Assembly: GCF_963662255.1 (NCBI RefSeq)
Contig: NC_085047.1
Coordinates: forward strand, 105,332,181-105,396,180
Reading direction: 5' to 3'
Origin: Cinclus cinclus
Lineage: Eukaryota; Chordata; Aves; Passeriformes; Cinclidae
DNA: 64,000 nt
Below the pieces are notes generated by a model. That model was not told the origin of the DNA and searched no databases. It saw nothing but the letters and a program-made list of their open reading frames with translations. Shown here in pieces: positions 1 through 10,960 of the stretch. Numbering within the stretch: position 1 is the first letter of the stretch; every line of letters starts with the position of its first letter. The translations under genes and the position numbers were made by a program.

Positions 1-1242
1 TAGTTTTATATACTGATGGGACTCTAATATCAGTGTTGAACACTAACATTTGTTTTATATTTTGTCTTATATTTTGTCTTGTGAGTGTGCGATTTTTAAT
101 ATTCCAGTGTGACTGGGAAGATATTAGTGCTGCAAGTAAGTTGCTGCTGGAGTAATAAAAGATTAATTAGTCCATGTAGTCTGATAATAGTCAAGAATAA
201 AAGTTTGATTAAAAAAAATGGATTGCAGAGCACAGAAATCTTGTTCCAGATATATTTCCTAAATCTCTTCTCTTTTGACCTTACAAATCACATGCAGTTT
301 TCAATAATTGCTGTGCTCTGTGTTATTTTACTAGAACTTATGTTAAAAACAAAGCAATGTTTAATTAAGTACCATGTCTTTAAATGTTAGGAGACAGTTT
401 AAATATTTCTTGAGTTACTTGTTACACTGGTGAGTGGAAACTATTTACATTTACAGATATAAAATTTACAAATACATTACATGTTAGCATACTAGGCACT
501 ATTTTACTAATATTTTCTCTTTCAGGGGTGAAAAGTAAGCTGCAATCCACTCAGGAATGTCTATAAGTCCTTCCCTATTTTCTGGATGACAGAATTGTTT
601 TTCAATGCAGAAACAGATCAATATAGAGCATGATACCTAAGGCTGAGCTTCCTTAAATTTTCACTGAAGGAAAGGTAGTGGCATATTATTAAATTCTAAA
701 TGTTTTGAGGAAGGAGAAAAGGAAAAGATTATTTTTGAAAAGTAATGGCAGTTTCACAGAAAGTATGCAGAAATTAATTCTAGCATAAATTAATAAACGT
801 AAACTTGCATCCTTCCATTTAGGAGCTCAGTGGAGAGTTGTTATCCACCTACATTTAGGGTCCTAACAGTCTGTCAGAGAGAGAGGAACACAGAAATAGG
901 CAGCATCATCTGTCCAGCTGCAGAACCCAGGGAGCTGGAAGAACTCGGATACAGCCCTACAGGATCTGCAGTCACTCTCAATATAAATTTACTGAACTTC
1001 ACCTCTGGATGGAACGGAAGATCAAAAGCAAGTGCTAATAAATATGTAAGACAATATACACTGGCTGAGGTTGAAGTTTGCTTTTTACTATATGACTAAG
1101 TAGTTCTTCTCAGAGGCTTTTGGAAAACATGACAGCATCTGGTGCAAACTGAAAGACACTAACAATTTGTCACCACAGCTACAGATAGTTCTCCATATCT
1201 CTCAAATTCTTTCCTCTGTGTCATCAGTTTATTTCTGGATAC
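1..1242. other. AT-rich sequence, no gene seen
   Basis: I see no coding exon, RNA gene or recognisable repeat here. A short duplication of a TATTTTGTCTT-like word lies near 56-80. The least AT-rich part (about 820-1020) has an 89-codon open frame on the plus strand, but the peptide resembles nothing I know and has no convincing splice sites, so I do not call it a gene. Confidence 0.5.
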
Positions 1243-1373
1243 ATTATTAAAGGCCAGGTTGTATGGGGCTCTGAGCAACCTTGTGTAGTGGAAAGTGTCT
1301 CTGCCAAAGGCAGGGGGATTGGGTGATCTTTGGTGTCTCTTCTACCCCAAGCCATTCTATGGTTCTGTGAATC
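1243..1373 (+). mobile_element. CR1 LINE, 3' tail fragment
   Basis: This is the last about 130 bases of a CR1 retrotransposon, the dominant avian non-LTR element. The order of motifs is the standard CR1 tail: AAGGCCAGGTTG-TATGGGGC, then CTCTGAGCAACCTTGTGTAGTGG, CTCTGCCAAAGGCAGGGGG, GGTGATCTTTGGTGTCTCTTCTACC, and the terminal CCATTCTATGGTTCTGTGAA. It holds the end of ORF2 and the 3' UTR, with no catalytic domain. Truncation at the 5' side is normal for CR1. It shares strand with the internal CR1 piece about 230 bases downstream, but that piece lacks this tail, so they look like separate insertions. Confidence 0.9.
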
Positions 1374-1599
1374 TAATGAAGATTAATTCTAGCTCCTGAC
1401 TTGCAGTTCTGATTTGCTATGCCTTGACTAAAAAATGCACTGCAGACAAAAGCCTGACATGGAAGTCATCTTATATAAAAGAGCACATATCTATAAGTTG
1501 TTAACTTCCAAATGATGTCAGTAATTTCCATTTATTGTGCTGGGAATACTCCCTGACACAATTTACATGGGTAAGAGTTTATGGGAGAGACAAGACAAT

Positions 1600-2768
1600 G
1601 GCAAGGGAACAATTTCTTGAGTTAACAGCAGAGATAATTGAGGTTCCAGTGACCAAGAACATTCCCTGGAGGGAAGAGGGATCCAAGAAAACCAATTCTT
1701 CAAGGACAGCTTACTACAGACTCAGGGACAGTCCATCCTGACAAGCAAGAAGCCAGCCAAAATTGGACAAACCAGGAGATCTTAGCAAATCTGAAACAAT
1801 CAAAAAAGGAAGCATGCAAAAGGTGGAAGCAGGGATAGATATCCCAGGAAGGATGGTAGAGACAGTGCCTGAGCACACAAAAGTGAGGTTAGGAAAGTTG
1901 AAGCCTACCTGGAATGGAACCTGGAGAGGCAAGTCAAGATGTCAGGAAGAGCTTCCTCAAGTCCATAGGCAGAAAAAGGAAAACTGAGAAAATGTGTCCC
2001 CACTGTTTAATTAGGAAGGGACCACAGTGCCACAGGACACACAAAAAAACTGCTGAGTGCCTTCTTCTCTTTAGTCTTTACTAGTAAGACCAACTTTCAG
2101 GAATCCCACTCTGTGGAGACCAGGGTGGAATGTCTGATGCAAGTTAAAACTACTACTGATGGAAGATAATCAGATAATCAGATAATACTTAACCAAAATG
2201 GTCATACCCACGTCCATGGGCCATGAGAGCTGAGGTAACTAGCAAATGTCACTGTGAGGCTATTCTTAATTACCTTCAAATGATCTGGGGGCTGGGACAT
2301 AATTCTGAAGGCTGGAGGGGAAAAAAATCTCTTTTGTCTTCAAGAAAGGCAACAAAAAGGACACAGACTGATCAGCTAATCCTGTAGACCATTTTCAGAG
2401 GCACAAAGGACAAGAAGGAGATTTGGAGTAGTTAACATGGGTTCAAAAAGGGAACGTTGTGCTTGATGAACCCAGTCACTCTCTAAAGTAAAGTGACAAG
2501 CCGGGTGGATGAGGCAAGAGCAGTGGATATTACCTCTTTGATATGCCAGAGGGTCCTGCTGCCATCCAGAGGGAATTGGCAGGCGGGAAAAGTCAGCTGG
2601 CAGGAACTTCTTACAGTTCAACTGAGGGAAGTTCAATCTTATGCTGGAGAGGAACAACACAAAGCACCAGTGAGTGCTGGAGAACAGCCAGTGATGCTCT
2701 GCAGAAAAGGAGCCATGGGGGTCCTGGTGGACACTAAGATGAATGTGAGCCAGCAAAGTACTCTTACT
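1600..2768 (+). mobile_element. CR1 LINE, degenerate internal ORF2 fragment
   Basis: This is a decayed piece of CR1 ORF2, running from the endonuclease-RT linker to the RT thumb region. Seen in order: a linker part with AGTCCATCCTGACAAGCAAGAA at about 1731 and AAAAAGGAAGC..GGTGGAAGCAGGGATAG at about 1803; a segment encoding AFFSLVFTSKT at about 2060, like the CR1 'AFFASVFTSKT'; CAAAAAGGGAACGTTGTGCTTGATGAACC at about 2444; GGTGGATGAGGCAAGAGCAGTGGAT at about 2503; and the conserved string MGVLVDTKMNVSQQS at about 2713. Stops and frameshifts break every domain. The catalytic RT block that should follow 2530 is deleted, since 'GCCATCCAGAGGGA' comes at once. A small duplication (AGATAATC, just under three copies) lies at 2164-2186. 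No 3' tail is present, so the element ends abruptly near 2768. Limits are approximate. Confidence 0.8.
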
Positions 2769-4950
2769 AGATATGAGAAATAAAAGCTGTTAACAAGTCT
2801 TCTTATTTACAAACTCATACTCTGAAATATGAAAAGGTGTTTTCTAAAATCCTGAATTTCAAAGAAAAATCGAGAGGTTTTGTTTCCTGTTTCGAGACCA
2901 TGTATTTTCTCTTTCCTCTATTTTGCTTAGTTTCCAAGCTGTTTCTATTTTTGTCTGTTTAGTGTTGTTACAGTGCGGCATTTCAGCTACTTTATATTCT
3001 CAGTAAAGTATTAATCAGTCTAAATATTACTAATATGCACAAAAACTGTTAGTCTTACAACCAGTTAATAAAAACCATTACAGATCTTTGTATTTATGAC
3101 ACTTTTAGTGTTTATTTTTATAATGAAAAACCATCTACAATGCTCCTCATGACTTTCAATGATTTTTCAGTCATATAACTAAAGCTGCAAGGTCTACCAA
3201 GATAAATTAGTGAGCTACGGGCCATTAGCAAAATGTGAATTAATGCAAAATGCACAATAGGCTGCACATTTTATCCTTTCTCCAGATGGTTAATTAAATA
3301 TTTGAAGGCACAATATGACAAAACTATGACAATATTATTACTTAATGGTACTGAATATGAAAGGGGTTTAATTGTTCTATTTCTCTCTTTCATCATTGAT
3401 TAAAATAATGTATTTCAATGAAATTTGGCATTGGTCAGCATCTCAGTATTTCCTCCTAGTTGAAAATTAGATTGTCTTTCCTTAAAAGAAGTGGAAATTG
3501 TAATTTGCTGAACAAATTGAAATGTCATATTAAAAATACAGTCTTACAATATGTAACTTCTTTAAAGTTGAAATGACACATCCCATATATATGCAACACT
3601 TTTAATTCCTAGCTATGCTGTTTTAAAATCCACATTAGAATGCCTTCAGTATTTGTTAGTAAAAAGCCTTATCAATGAACATGATTATCTTGCAGTCTTT
3701 TCCAGAGCATTTCATATAATTTGAGATTATAGCTGTTTATTTGATGTGATGTATAAAGAAATAGTATTTTAAGAATTCATTAAAACATTACAATTTTGGA
3801 TTATTTATTTATATTTCCCTTATCATAATTTTAAAATTAAGATCTATTATTAAAATTATTTTAATATAAATTTATTAAAGGATTAAAATCTGGTTATTTG
3901 ATTAGCATAAGAACTAGCAGACTCTAGTGACTTGGTTTTCCAGACACCTCAGCCTGAGGTGCAGTCCCTGTGGCTTCACAGCAAGACTCCTTGCAGGCTC
4001 TTCCTGCATGTCATAGAATACCTTGTAGACCTATTTTTTTTTAAGCTGTAGCATTACCTTATAAATAACACAAGTTTTAGGACTGCAGGATTATCTCAAA
4101 TAGAAGGAAAAAAAAAATCTCTTTTGCATTGTGGTGAATTATAACACTGATTGCTTGTGCTCACTAAACTGACAGGACCAAGAAGACACAGGGATTGCAA
4201 AGTCTCTCTGAGGTCTGGATAAAAGTCCAGGAAAAAAGATAAAGTGATCAAGTCTGGGAAGGGAGATTAAATTTATAAATCAGAGCTTGCTAAAGAAATA
4301 TAAGCAATCTGTGTGTGTTCCATCCTTTAACAGTATTTCATTCAGGAGCTCAGCCATTGCTTTAGTGATTAACACCCTGCATGTTTGTACTGCAGAACCA
4401 TGGCCATATCCTCAAGACTTGTTATGTGGCTTACCTGCACTGTAAATTCAGAACCCACCTGAAGCTTATAAAGGTTTTTAAAATATTGGTAGAAAGAGCC
4501 ATCCAGAATCAAAAAACTGACAATGTTCCTTAGAGAAAACATGGTTTGCTGTTTGAGTTCTGGAAGAGCACTGGCACTCTGCATCTCTATTCTGAAGTGT
4601 GTATAATTGCTGAAAGGAGCTGAAGTCTGAGAAGAAAAATAATTCCAAGTTTGGTAACTTGATAAAAGGATGTCTTGACTTTACTAAATTATCTTGTGTT
4701 CTTTAACTCTCTTGTGTAGTAAGTGACCCACTTGCATTCACTGCAACTGAATGTGAAGATTTGTGCAAAAAAAATATTGAAAAATTTTATCTTATATTCC
4801 TTTTCTAGTTTAGGGGTTTTATTTGAACAGAATTAAATGTCAAGTACTGCAGTTCATAATAATCTACCAAATAGGGTTCAGATTTACAGCTGAATCTTAG
4901 ATATTAATAGAAATCTTAACTTTAGTATTTGGAATTTAATTATTGCAAAT
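2769..4950. other. AT-rich single-copy sequence, no gene seen
   Basis: No exon, RNA gene or dispersed repeat is recognisable. The part from about 3000 to 3900 is very AT-rich and dense in homeodomain-like TAATTA/ATTA words, with an octamer-like TGCAAAAT at about 3243, which recalls conserved non-coding elements; this is inference only. A CATAGAATACCTT word near 4013 faintly resembles a minus-strand CR1 end but is too short to call. Confidence 0.5.
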
Positions 4951-5040
4951 GTACACGCATATATACGTACACACACACACATATATATATACATATATAT
5001 AATATACATGTATACACATACGTACACACATACCCACACA
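4951..5040. repeat. Compound CA/TA microsatellite
   Basis: About 90 bases of alternating purine-pyrimidine sequence: (CA)n around 4969-4980, then mixed (TA)n and ACATA/TACACA words to CCCACACA at the end. Interruptions (ACGTAC, TACATG) show it is old and impure. Confidence 0.9.
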
Positions 5041-5127
5041 TTTAATCTATTCAACTCTTTCTTAGCAATGTAGTAGTTTTTTTAGATTTTATCTATACCA
5101 CGGCCCCACAGAGGGACTGTGGCACCC

Positions 5128-5195
5128 ATGCAGATCACCCGGCCCAACCCCTTGCTCAGGGCAGCACCAGCTAGAGCAAGTTGCTCAGACCTGTC
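5128..5195 (-). mobile_element. CR1 LINE fragment (minus strand)
   Basis: The plus strand reads CAGATCACCCGGCCCAACCCC, then TTGCTCAGGGCAGCACCAGCTAGAGCAAGTTGCTCAG. This is the reverse complement of the CR1 3' region '..GAGCAACCTGCTCTAG..GACCCTGC..GAGCAGGGGGGTTGGACTAGATGATCT'. Only about 70 bases survive, without the terminal octamers. The CCACAGAGGGACTGTGGC just to the left may be part of the same element. Confidence 0.75.
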
Positions 5196-6506
5196 ATCCC
5201 TCAAATATTCATATGTGGGAAAATGGAGATTTAAAACTTTTCAATATTTTTGTTTTGTTTTGTTTCTGTCAAATACTTCTGAGTTTGAGAAAGACATGAT
5301 TTCTAAAAAGAGTGAGATAAAGTTTACCTGCTCACTCAGATGGGAAAAAATAACTGAAATAAAGTGAAATTAAGGGTACTATAAAGACTCAATATCGTCT
5401 TTGGTTAAGACAGCATGATAATGACTTGTTGGCATTAAAATTTAATTTGTGCTGATCTAATATGAATAATTAATGTTATTCTCATATTAAGATGCAGAAT
5501 GTGTATACTTCCTATTTTCTAGCCTGAATATATTAGGAGCTTAGCTGTCAAATGACTTGACAGAGAGCCAAAAAATTTTCAGAGATACTACTACCTGAGA
5601 TCACATTTGAAAGAGAAAAAATGCTGTTATTATAGCAAAACTCCAAATAATTATAACATATGAAACAAAAGGTCAAGCCAAGGTGTTCTCTCACTGAAGA
5701 AACTCTTGGTATTACAAGTAAGACAATCACTTTTGGTGAACCCTTTTGACTACTGATTGTTAAATCTGAAGCTCAACAGAGACCAATTGGCCCATTTCAA
5801 GAGAAAATATGTAATGAGGTAGATTTAGATGTTCCTTTAAAACTACTTTATTCTCTCATTTGTCCTTTTGCACTTCCTCAGAATGAATGAGGCACTTGCA
5901 GAAGCTGAAGAGAGGTAAATAACTAGCGATGGTCTAAAAAGGGATCAGTTCCTTAAGGGACTCAAAGTCCATATGGAATCATTGTTTTGTGGGACAATTG
6001 GACTTAAAATGGACTACAGAAAACCCCACTTTGGGTTGATCAGAGGAATGAAACTGCTCCCTACTTCCTAAGGGCATGTTTAAATGACTGTGGTATGTCT
6101 TTTATGTCCCTTTAGTATATGGCCAATACCAGCGTTTTGGCAAGAACACACTCCCAGGAAGATCAAGAGTGAATAATTCCAGTTACTAGATCTGAGTGAC
6201 AGTCAGTCCTATATCAAAGAGCTTTCATAGCCATGAAATTTTTTCTTCATAATTTAAATATTTCTGACAATTATTATTGTTTCTATGTGATATTTTGAAT
6301 TGAATAACATTTCTTTGTGTGACTAGGAAGAAATATATGAAGAAATCATGGTGGATAGCACAATTGTTGCACGTTAATTACACATTAGATAATACTAAAG
6401 CACCCTTTTTTTCTAGTCCATACTGGAAAATAGAATAGAAAAAGTAATACATAAGAAAACACTGGTAGTGCTAAAGACAGAATAAATTTTAATAAAATGC
6501 CAAAAA
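5196..6506. other. Unassigned single-copy sequence
   Basis: AT-rich sequence without a recognisable gene or repeat. Open frames here are short and interrupted. Confidence 0.5.
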
Positions 6507-7005
6507 TGCATTTCTTTAAGGTTGGAAAAGACCTCCAAGTTCATTAGGTCAGACCACGGCACTGAGTTCCACATCCAGTTATTTCTTGAACACTTCCAGG
6601 GATGGTGACTCCACCACCTCCCTGGACAGCCTGTTCCAATATTTAACCATCCTTTCAGTGAAGAAAATCTTCCTAATAAGCCTGAATCCCCCCTGACACA
6701 ACTTGGGGCCATTTCCTCTTGTCCTGTTGCTGGTTGCCTGGGGAAGAGACCACCCCCACCTGGTTACACCCTGTACTCAGGGAATTGTGGAGAATGATAA
6801 TGTCTCTTCCCAACCTCCTTTTCTCCAGGCTGGACACCCCCATCTCCCCCAGCTGCTCCTCATCACACTTGTGCTCCAGACCCTTCCCAGCTCTGCTGCC
6901 CTTCTCTGGACTCACTCCAGCCCCTCAATGCCTTTCTTGTAGTGAGGTGCCCAAAACTGGATGCAGGATTTGAGGTGTGGCCTCACCAGTGCAACGTAGA
7001 GGGCA
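6507..7005 (-). mobile_element. CR1 LINE, 3' end with end of ORF2 (minus strand)
   Basis: About 500 bases of textbook CR1 in reverse orientation. From the left, the element's 3' end: AAGGTTGGAAAAGACCTCCAAG, TTCATTAGGTCAGACC, a decayed UTR, then GATGGTGACTCCACCACCTCCCTGGACAGCCTGTTCCAAT, the C-terminus of ORF2 read backwards. Further right come CTTGTCCTGTTGCTGG, CCAACCTCCTTTTCTCCAGGCTGG, CTGCCCTTCTCTGGACTCACTCCAGCCCCTCAATG, GTGCCCAAAACTGGATGCAGGATTTGAGGTGTGGCCTCACCAGTGC. The element is truncated at its 5' side near 7005. The open frames of 60-99 codons within it are by-products of old coding sequence and not genes. The terminal ATTCTATG octamer is missing or eroded. Confidence 0.95.
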
Positions 7006-9239
7006 CATACACACATCCATATACATCCACACACAAACAGGAAAATAATGGGAATCCGTGATCTATTCTTCTGTTCTTTTGGAAAATAATTTTTCAAATC
7101 TCTAGAGAAAATTCATCATAGTAATTTGTTGTGAATACAGGAGTATATGAAAATTGCTGCAGAAAGCAATATTACAAAAAACAGATTTTCCAAAATAAAC
7201 AGGCAGAGGTATCACATCTACCACAGAACCTGACAGTTTGATTGCTGAAATAATAGAGACATTCATGTGAACCTACAAAAAACAAGAACAAAGAGCCCCA
7301 AAAATCAAGTACATGAAACAAGTACTAACCAAAATATATATTATATTGGGACTGCTTAAATAATTTATTCCAGGTGGCCAAACCTACATAATCCAGCTTT
7401 TAAACAGCGAGTACCCAGGCTGCTTTCCAGAGTTGAATTTTACAGGTCAGGCAGACATTTTCAGTTATTCAGAACTTAGATAAATATCTTTTAAGAAACA
7501 AGGCATGGAAGCAGAGGTTTTGGATAGATAAGTTAGAATTATCAGAAATAAGGTTTTTGGATAATTAACCTTTGTGAACCAAGGTGCTGAGAATATTATT
7601 GTAATCTAAGGTGACAGTTGGTTGTTTTCTCCACAAGTTATTATAAACTTATTTTAGTTCACCCAATTACACGTTTGTGCCTGCACTGACTTTTTTTTTT
7701 TAATTTCATTTATTTTTCAGCTGATTTACTGCTAAGCTGGACAAAAGAACTGTTTGAGAGTTCAAAAAGCCTCCAAAACTACAAAAACCAGCCCAATTAT
7801 AAATTCAGAAGGAACAAGCATTTTGAAAGACTGTATCACAGATCAGTTTTCAAAATCTAACTTACTAGATCTACCTGGGTTCTTTATGATGGAGAAATTT
7901 TATCTAAGTGCAACTTCCCTTTTTTTTTTTTTTTTTCCTGAAGAGATTTTCCTTTATCTTGTAGCCACATATAGAGACTTGTTTAAAGAAGACACCAAGA
8001 CATAATCAGTTAAAAAAGAGAACTGGGAGATTTCTACATGTTTTTTTTTAAAGAGTGATTCACCAAAAAATAGGCTGTGATGCACTAAGAAATGAATTTA
8101 TATGCAATTATTGGCAACAGAGGCTCCCATAAACTGACATTTTTATTATAATTACCAAAGAGTAACGCAAAGTTTTCTTTAACATAAATTAATTTGTAGC
8201 TGTGTAGCCTAACAGTAAGAAACTGTGTGGCATATCATGCTGGCAGTACAGCAAATTAATCTGCAAAATTTCATTTATTACTGCGCAAACCAATCAACCT
8301 CTGCAGTGTTAGGGGATTATAAAATGAATTCTCAGAAAAATGTTTTGAGGTTTACATACAGTTCTGGGTATATTTTCACCTCTTCTGTTATCCTACATAC
8401 AGAAGCATAGGAGTAGGTATACACCTATTTCTTAATTATAATATAGAAATGAAAAAAGCTTCTCTAAGAATGACTTGTGGATAGTCTACTGGATTTGCTC
8501 TTTCAAGGGCAGCTTTCATTTAATACTTTATCTAAAATTACTGCTTCTCCTTTATGAGCAGAGAAAGACAAGCCAGGCACATAATATCCACTCTTTAGTT
8601 TCATTTAATATTTTGTATAATTTTTCATAATTTATTCAATATTATTAAAGGTAAAATTGCAAAGACAGCTCCAGTATTATCTGGTGCTTTTCCACCACAG
8701 AAAAAATCCACAGAAGCAGCTGTTGAGAAGAAGTTATCTTTTGCTTGAAATGAATTTTGATACATTTTTCTATTAAATAAGCAACCTTATGCAACTTCCT
8801 TTGCACTTCATAATGACAAAGATCCAGTCTAATAAACATATATTTACTTTTGGGCAAAAATGTCTAGAATAAACCTAAAAACAACATGAGGAAGTTATAA
8901 TAATGACATCTTTTTTACCATATTATTAAAAAAAACAACCAAAGAACTCTGTTTATTACTTGTTAATAAACATTTAAACAATCTTCATTCTTGCTGCAGT
9001 TCAAAAATACTGGTTAAACATGAACATAATGTGAACATAAACACTTCTAGGGAAGTAAGTGAGGTCACTCTCTCAATGATCTAACTTGGGCATGAGTATT
9101 ACTGAATTAAAGCCTAATAGGGTTTTTTGAGGAATATTCATTATTTAAATATGAGGCTATAAATAATACTACATCCTGGGTACAACACCTATTAAAAAGG
9201 ATAGAGACGAGGTCAGCTGGAGCCAGCATTTAAAAAAAA
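7006..9239. other. AT-rich sequence with poly-T run, no gene seen
   Basis: Just after the CR1 lies a short CACA/CATCCA-rich stretch (about 7006-7040). A run of 17 T is at 7920-7936 and shorter A/T runs are at 7690 and 8041. No coding exon or RNA gene is recognisable. Confidence 0.5.
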
Positions 9240-10960
9240 AAAAGACATTAAAGCAAGAAGAGATTATCTAGAACAAACAAATCTGTCTAAATACAGTCAA
9301 GAGAGACAATAGTAAATTTCTGATTATGTACAGCAAAAGCAATGAGACAGTCTAAAAGAGAATCTGAGAATCAAATAGCAAAATGAGTAAAAATTAATAA
9401 TAAATCAGTTTTAAAACACACCCAGAGTAGAAAACCTGGCAGAGAATCTTTTATCAGTGTATAAAAACAGTGTTAATAAATTCTTTTGAGCATTGTTCAC
9501 TTCAGGTGATACCCACACCAGCAGAGGATCTGTCTGAAACTGAAATAGCTGTAGATGATGTTAAAGAAAGCTGACACTAGAAAACTGCTTAGACCAAATG
9601 TCATTAATCCAAGAGGTGTGCAGGACCTGAGAGGTGGATAGCTGAAGCAAAAAAGCACACAACCTCTCTTTTAAGATGCCTTGATATGTCTGACTAAATG
9701 TTGGAAATATGATTCTCTTGTTTAAAGAATAATTTATGGATTTCTCCTGGAACTGCAGTTCTCTAGTCCTGTTGTTCTAAGTGGAGAATAGTAGAAACTC
9801 TAAGGAAATAAAAGAATTAGTAGATATTGGCTTAAAAATAATCAGTATGAAAGGTTCAAAATTACTATTACAAAAGTAAGTTCTGTTTTATGACAGCAGT
9901 GATATTTATAGTTCTTGAGCAGTTAAACAGGAGTGGTTTGGTTTCTCCAGTCTTCTTGAATTCCTGGAAGGCTTTTGACATTGCAAGGACAAAGGTTTTT
10001 AAAGAAATGAAATTATCATGGCTTGGGTGAGGAAGTGTTTTCTCAATATTGGGAACGCTGGAATTCTACAGGCAGTTTTGTTGGGACTTATGGTGTATTC
10101 ATTAAATATCTTCGAAAATAATGTATAAAAGAATAAAAAAATTTTGCTGGTGACATTAATTTCTTGTTTTAAGGACAAGGACAATTCTAGATAACTGGAG
10201 AAGGATCTTATGGTACTCCCTGACTAATTAAAATGTCAGAAGGAACTCAGCACTGAGCAATGCATTTGCTGATGACACACAAAACTTGTTCTACAGATAA
10301 ATAATGTGCTCACAGAATACCTTTGAGCTGATTTCATCACTCAGGTATGACTTGGGTTTTATGTTGGATGATTTCTATAATATGCTTTCTTTTATTTACT
10401 GCTGCTCAGAATTAGGTTGATGTCACAAAACTGATAGGGATGGAATACAAAAGTAAATGGAGAACCTTATTATTATTGTGAGTGTTTGAGACAGGCAACT
10501 GTGCTCTTGAAGTCCCTGCATCATGACACTGCACAATGCCACCACTAATTTGTATGCACAGTGTGGTGTTCTAGCACATTCATCTCAAGAAATATATGCT
10601 TGACCTTATTAAGCTTCAAAGAGAAATTTGATCAAATATGTGGAAGAGCCTGTTTATGGGAAATAAGCAGTTCAACAAGAATTGTCAGTATGGAAAAGAT
10701 ATACTTTAAGTGGGGTCTACAAAATAATTGATAGTATGGTGAACAAATTATTGTTCACATTCTCTTCCCGCGCAAGAATTAATGATGAGCCTAAAAATGC
10801 CTCTAGTAGCCAATTTTAAAGCCAAAGGAGCTGATTTTGCTGATAGAAGAACTGTGGCACTTCTGTCACAGTGTTGTGCCTGCTAAATTTGGGGCTTGAA
10901 GTAAAACTGGGCAAATGCTTTGAAATGATTTAGTGATGATTACCTAAGATGTAAACTTGC
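9240..10960 (+). mobile_element. Ancient CR1-like LINE, ORF2 remnant
   Basis: A much older, heavily decayed CR1-like element is readable as a colinear series of ORF2 landmarks, closer to the CR1 types of turtles and crocodiles than to the young avian CR1 in this window. In order: CCTGGCAGAGAATCTTTTATCAG (about 9437), AATAAATTCTTTTGAGCATTGTTCAC (about 9475), CAGCAGAGGATCTG (about 9520), ACCAAATGTCATTAATCCAAGAGGTGTGCAGGACCTGA (about 9593), GGAAGGCTTTTGACATTGCAAGGAC (about 9966; DFxKAFD block), GCATTTGCTGATGACACACAAAACTTG (about 10262; FADDT catalytic block), TTCATCTCAAGAAATATATG (about 10581), GGTCTACAAAATAATTGATAGTATGG (about 10715), CACATTCTCTTCCCGCGCAAGAAT (about 10757), TTTAGTGATGATTACCT (about 10930). 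Many indels and stops intervene, so it cannot encode protein. Basis: ordered similarity to remembered CR1 consensus. Limits are uncertain by 100 bases. Confidence 0.65.

Noticed and set aside
830..1099. 89-codon plus-strand frame in a less AT-rich patch
   Set aside because: The acceptor-like TTCCATTTAG lies just upstream, but there is no donor, no recognisable domain and no neighbouring exon.
4013..4030. CATAGAATACCTTG resembling a minus-strand CR1 end
   Set aside because: Only about a dozen bases match and the following CR1 blocks are absent.
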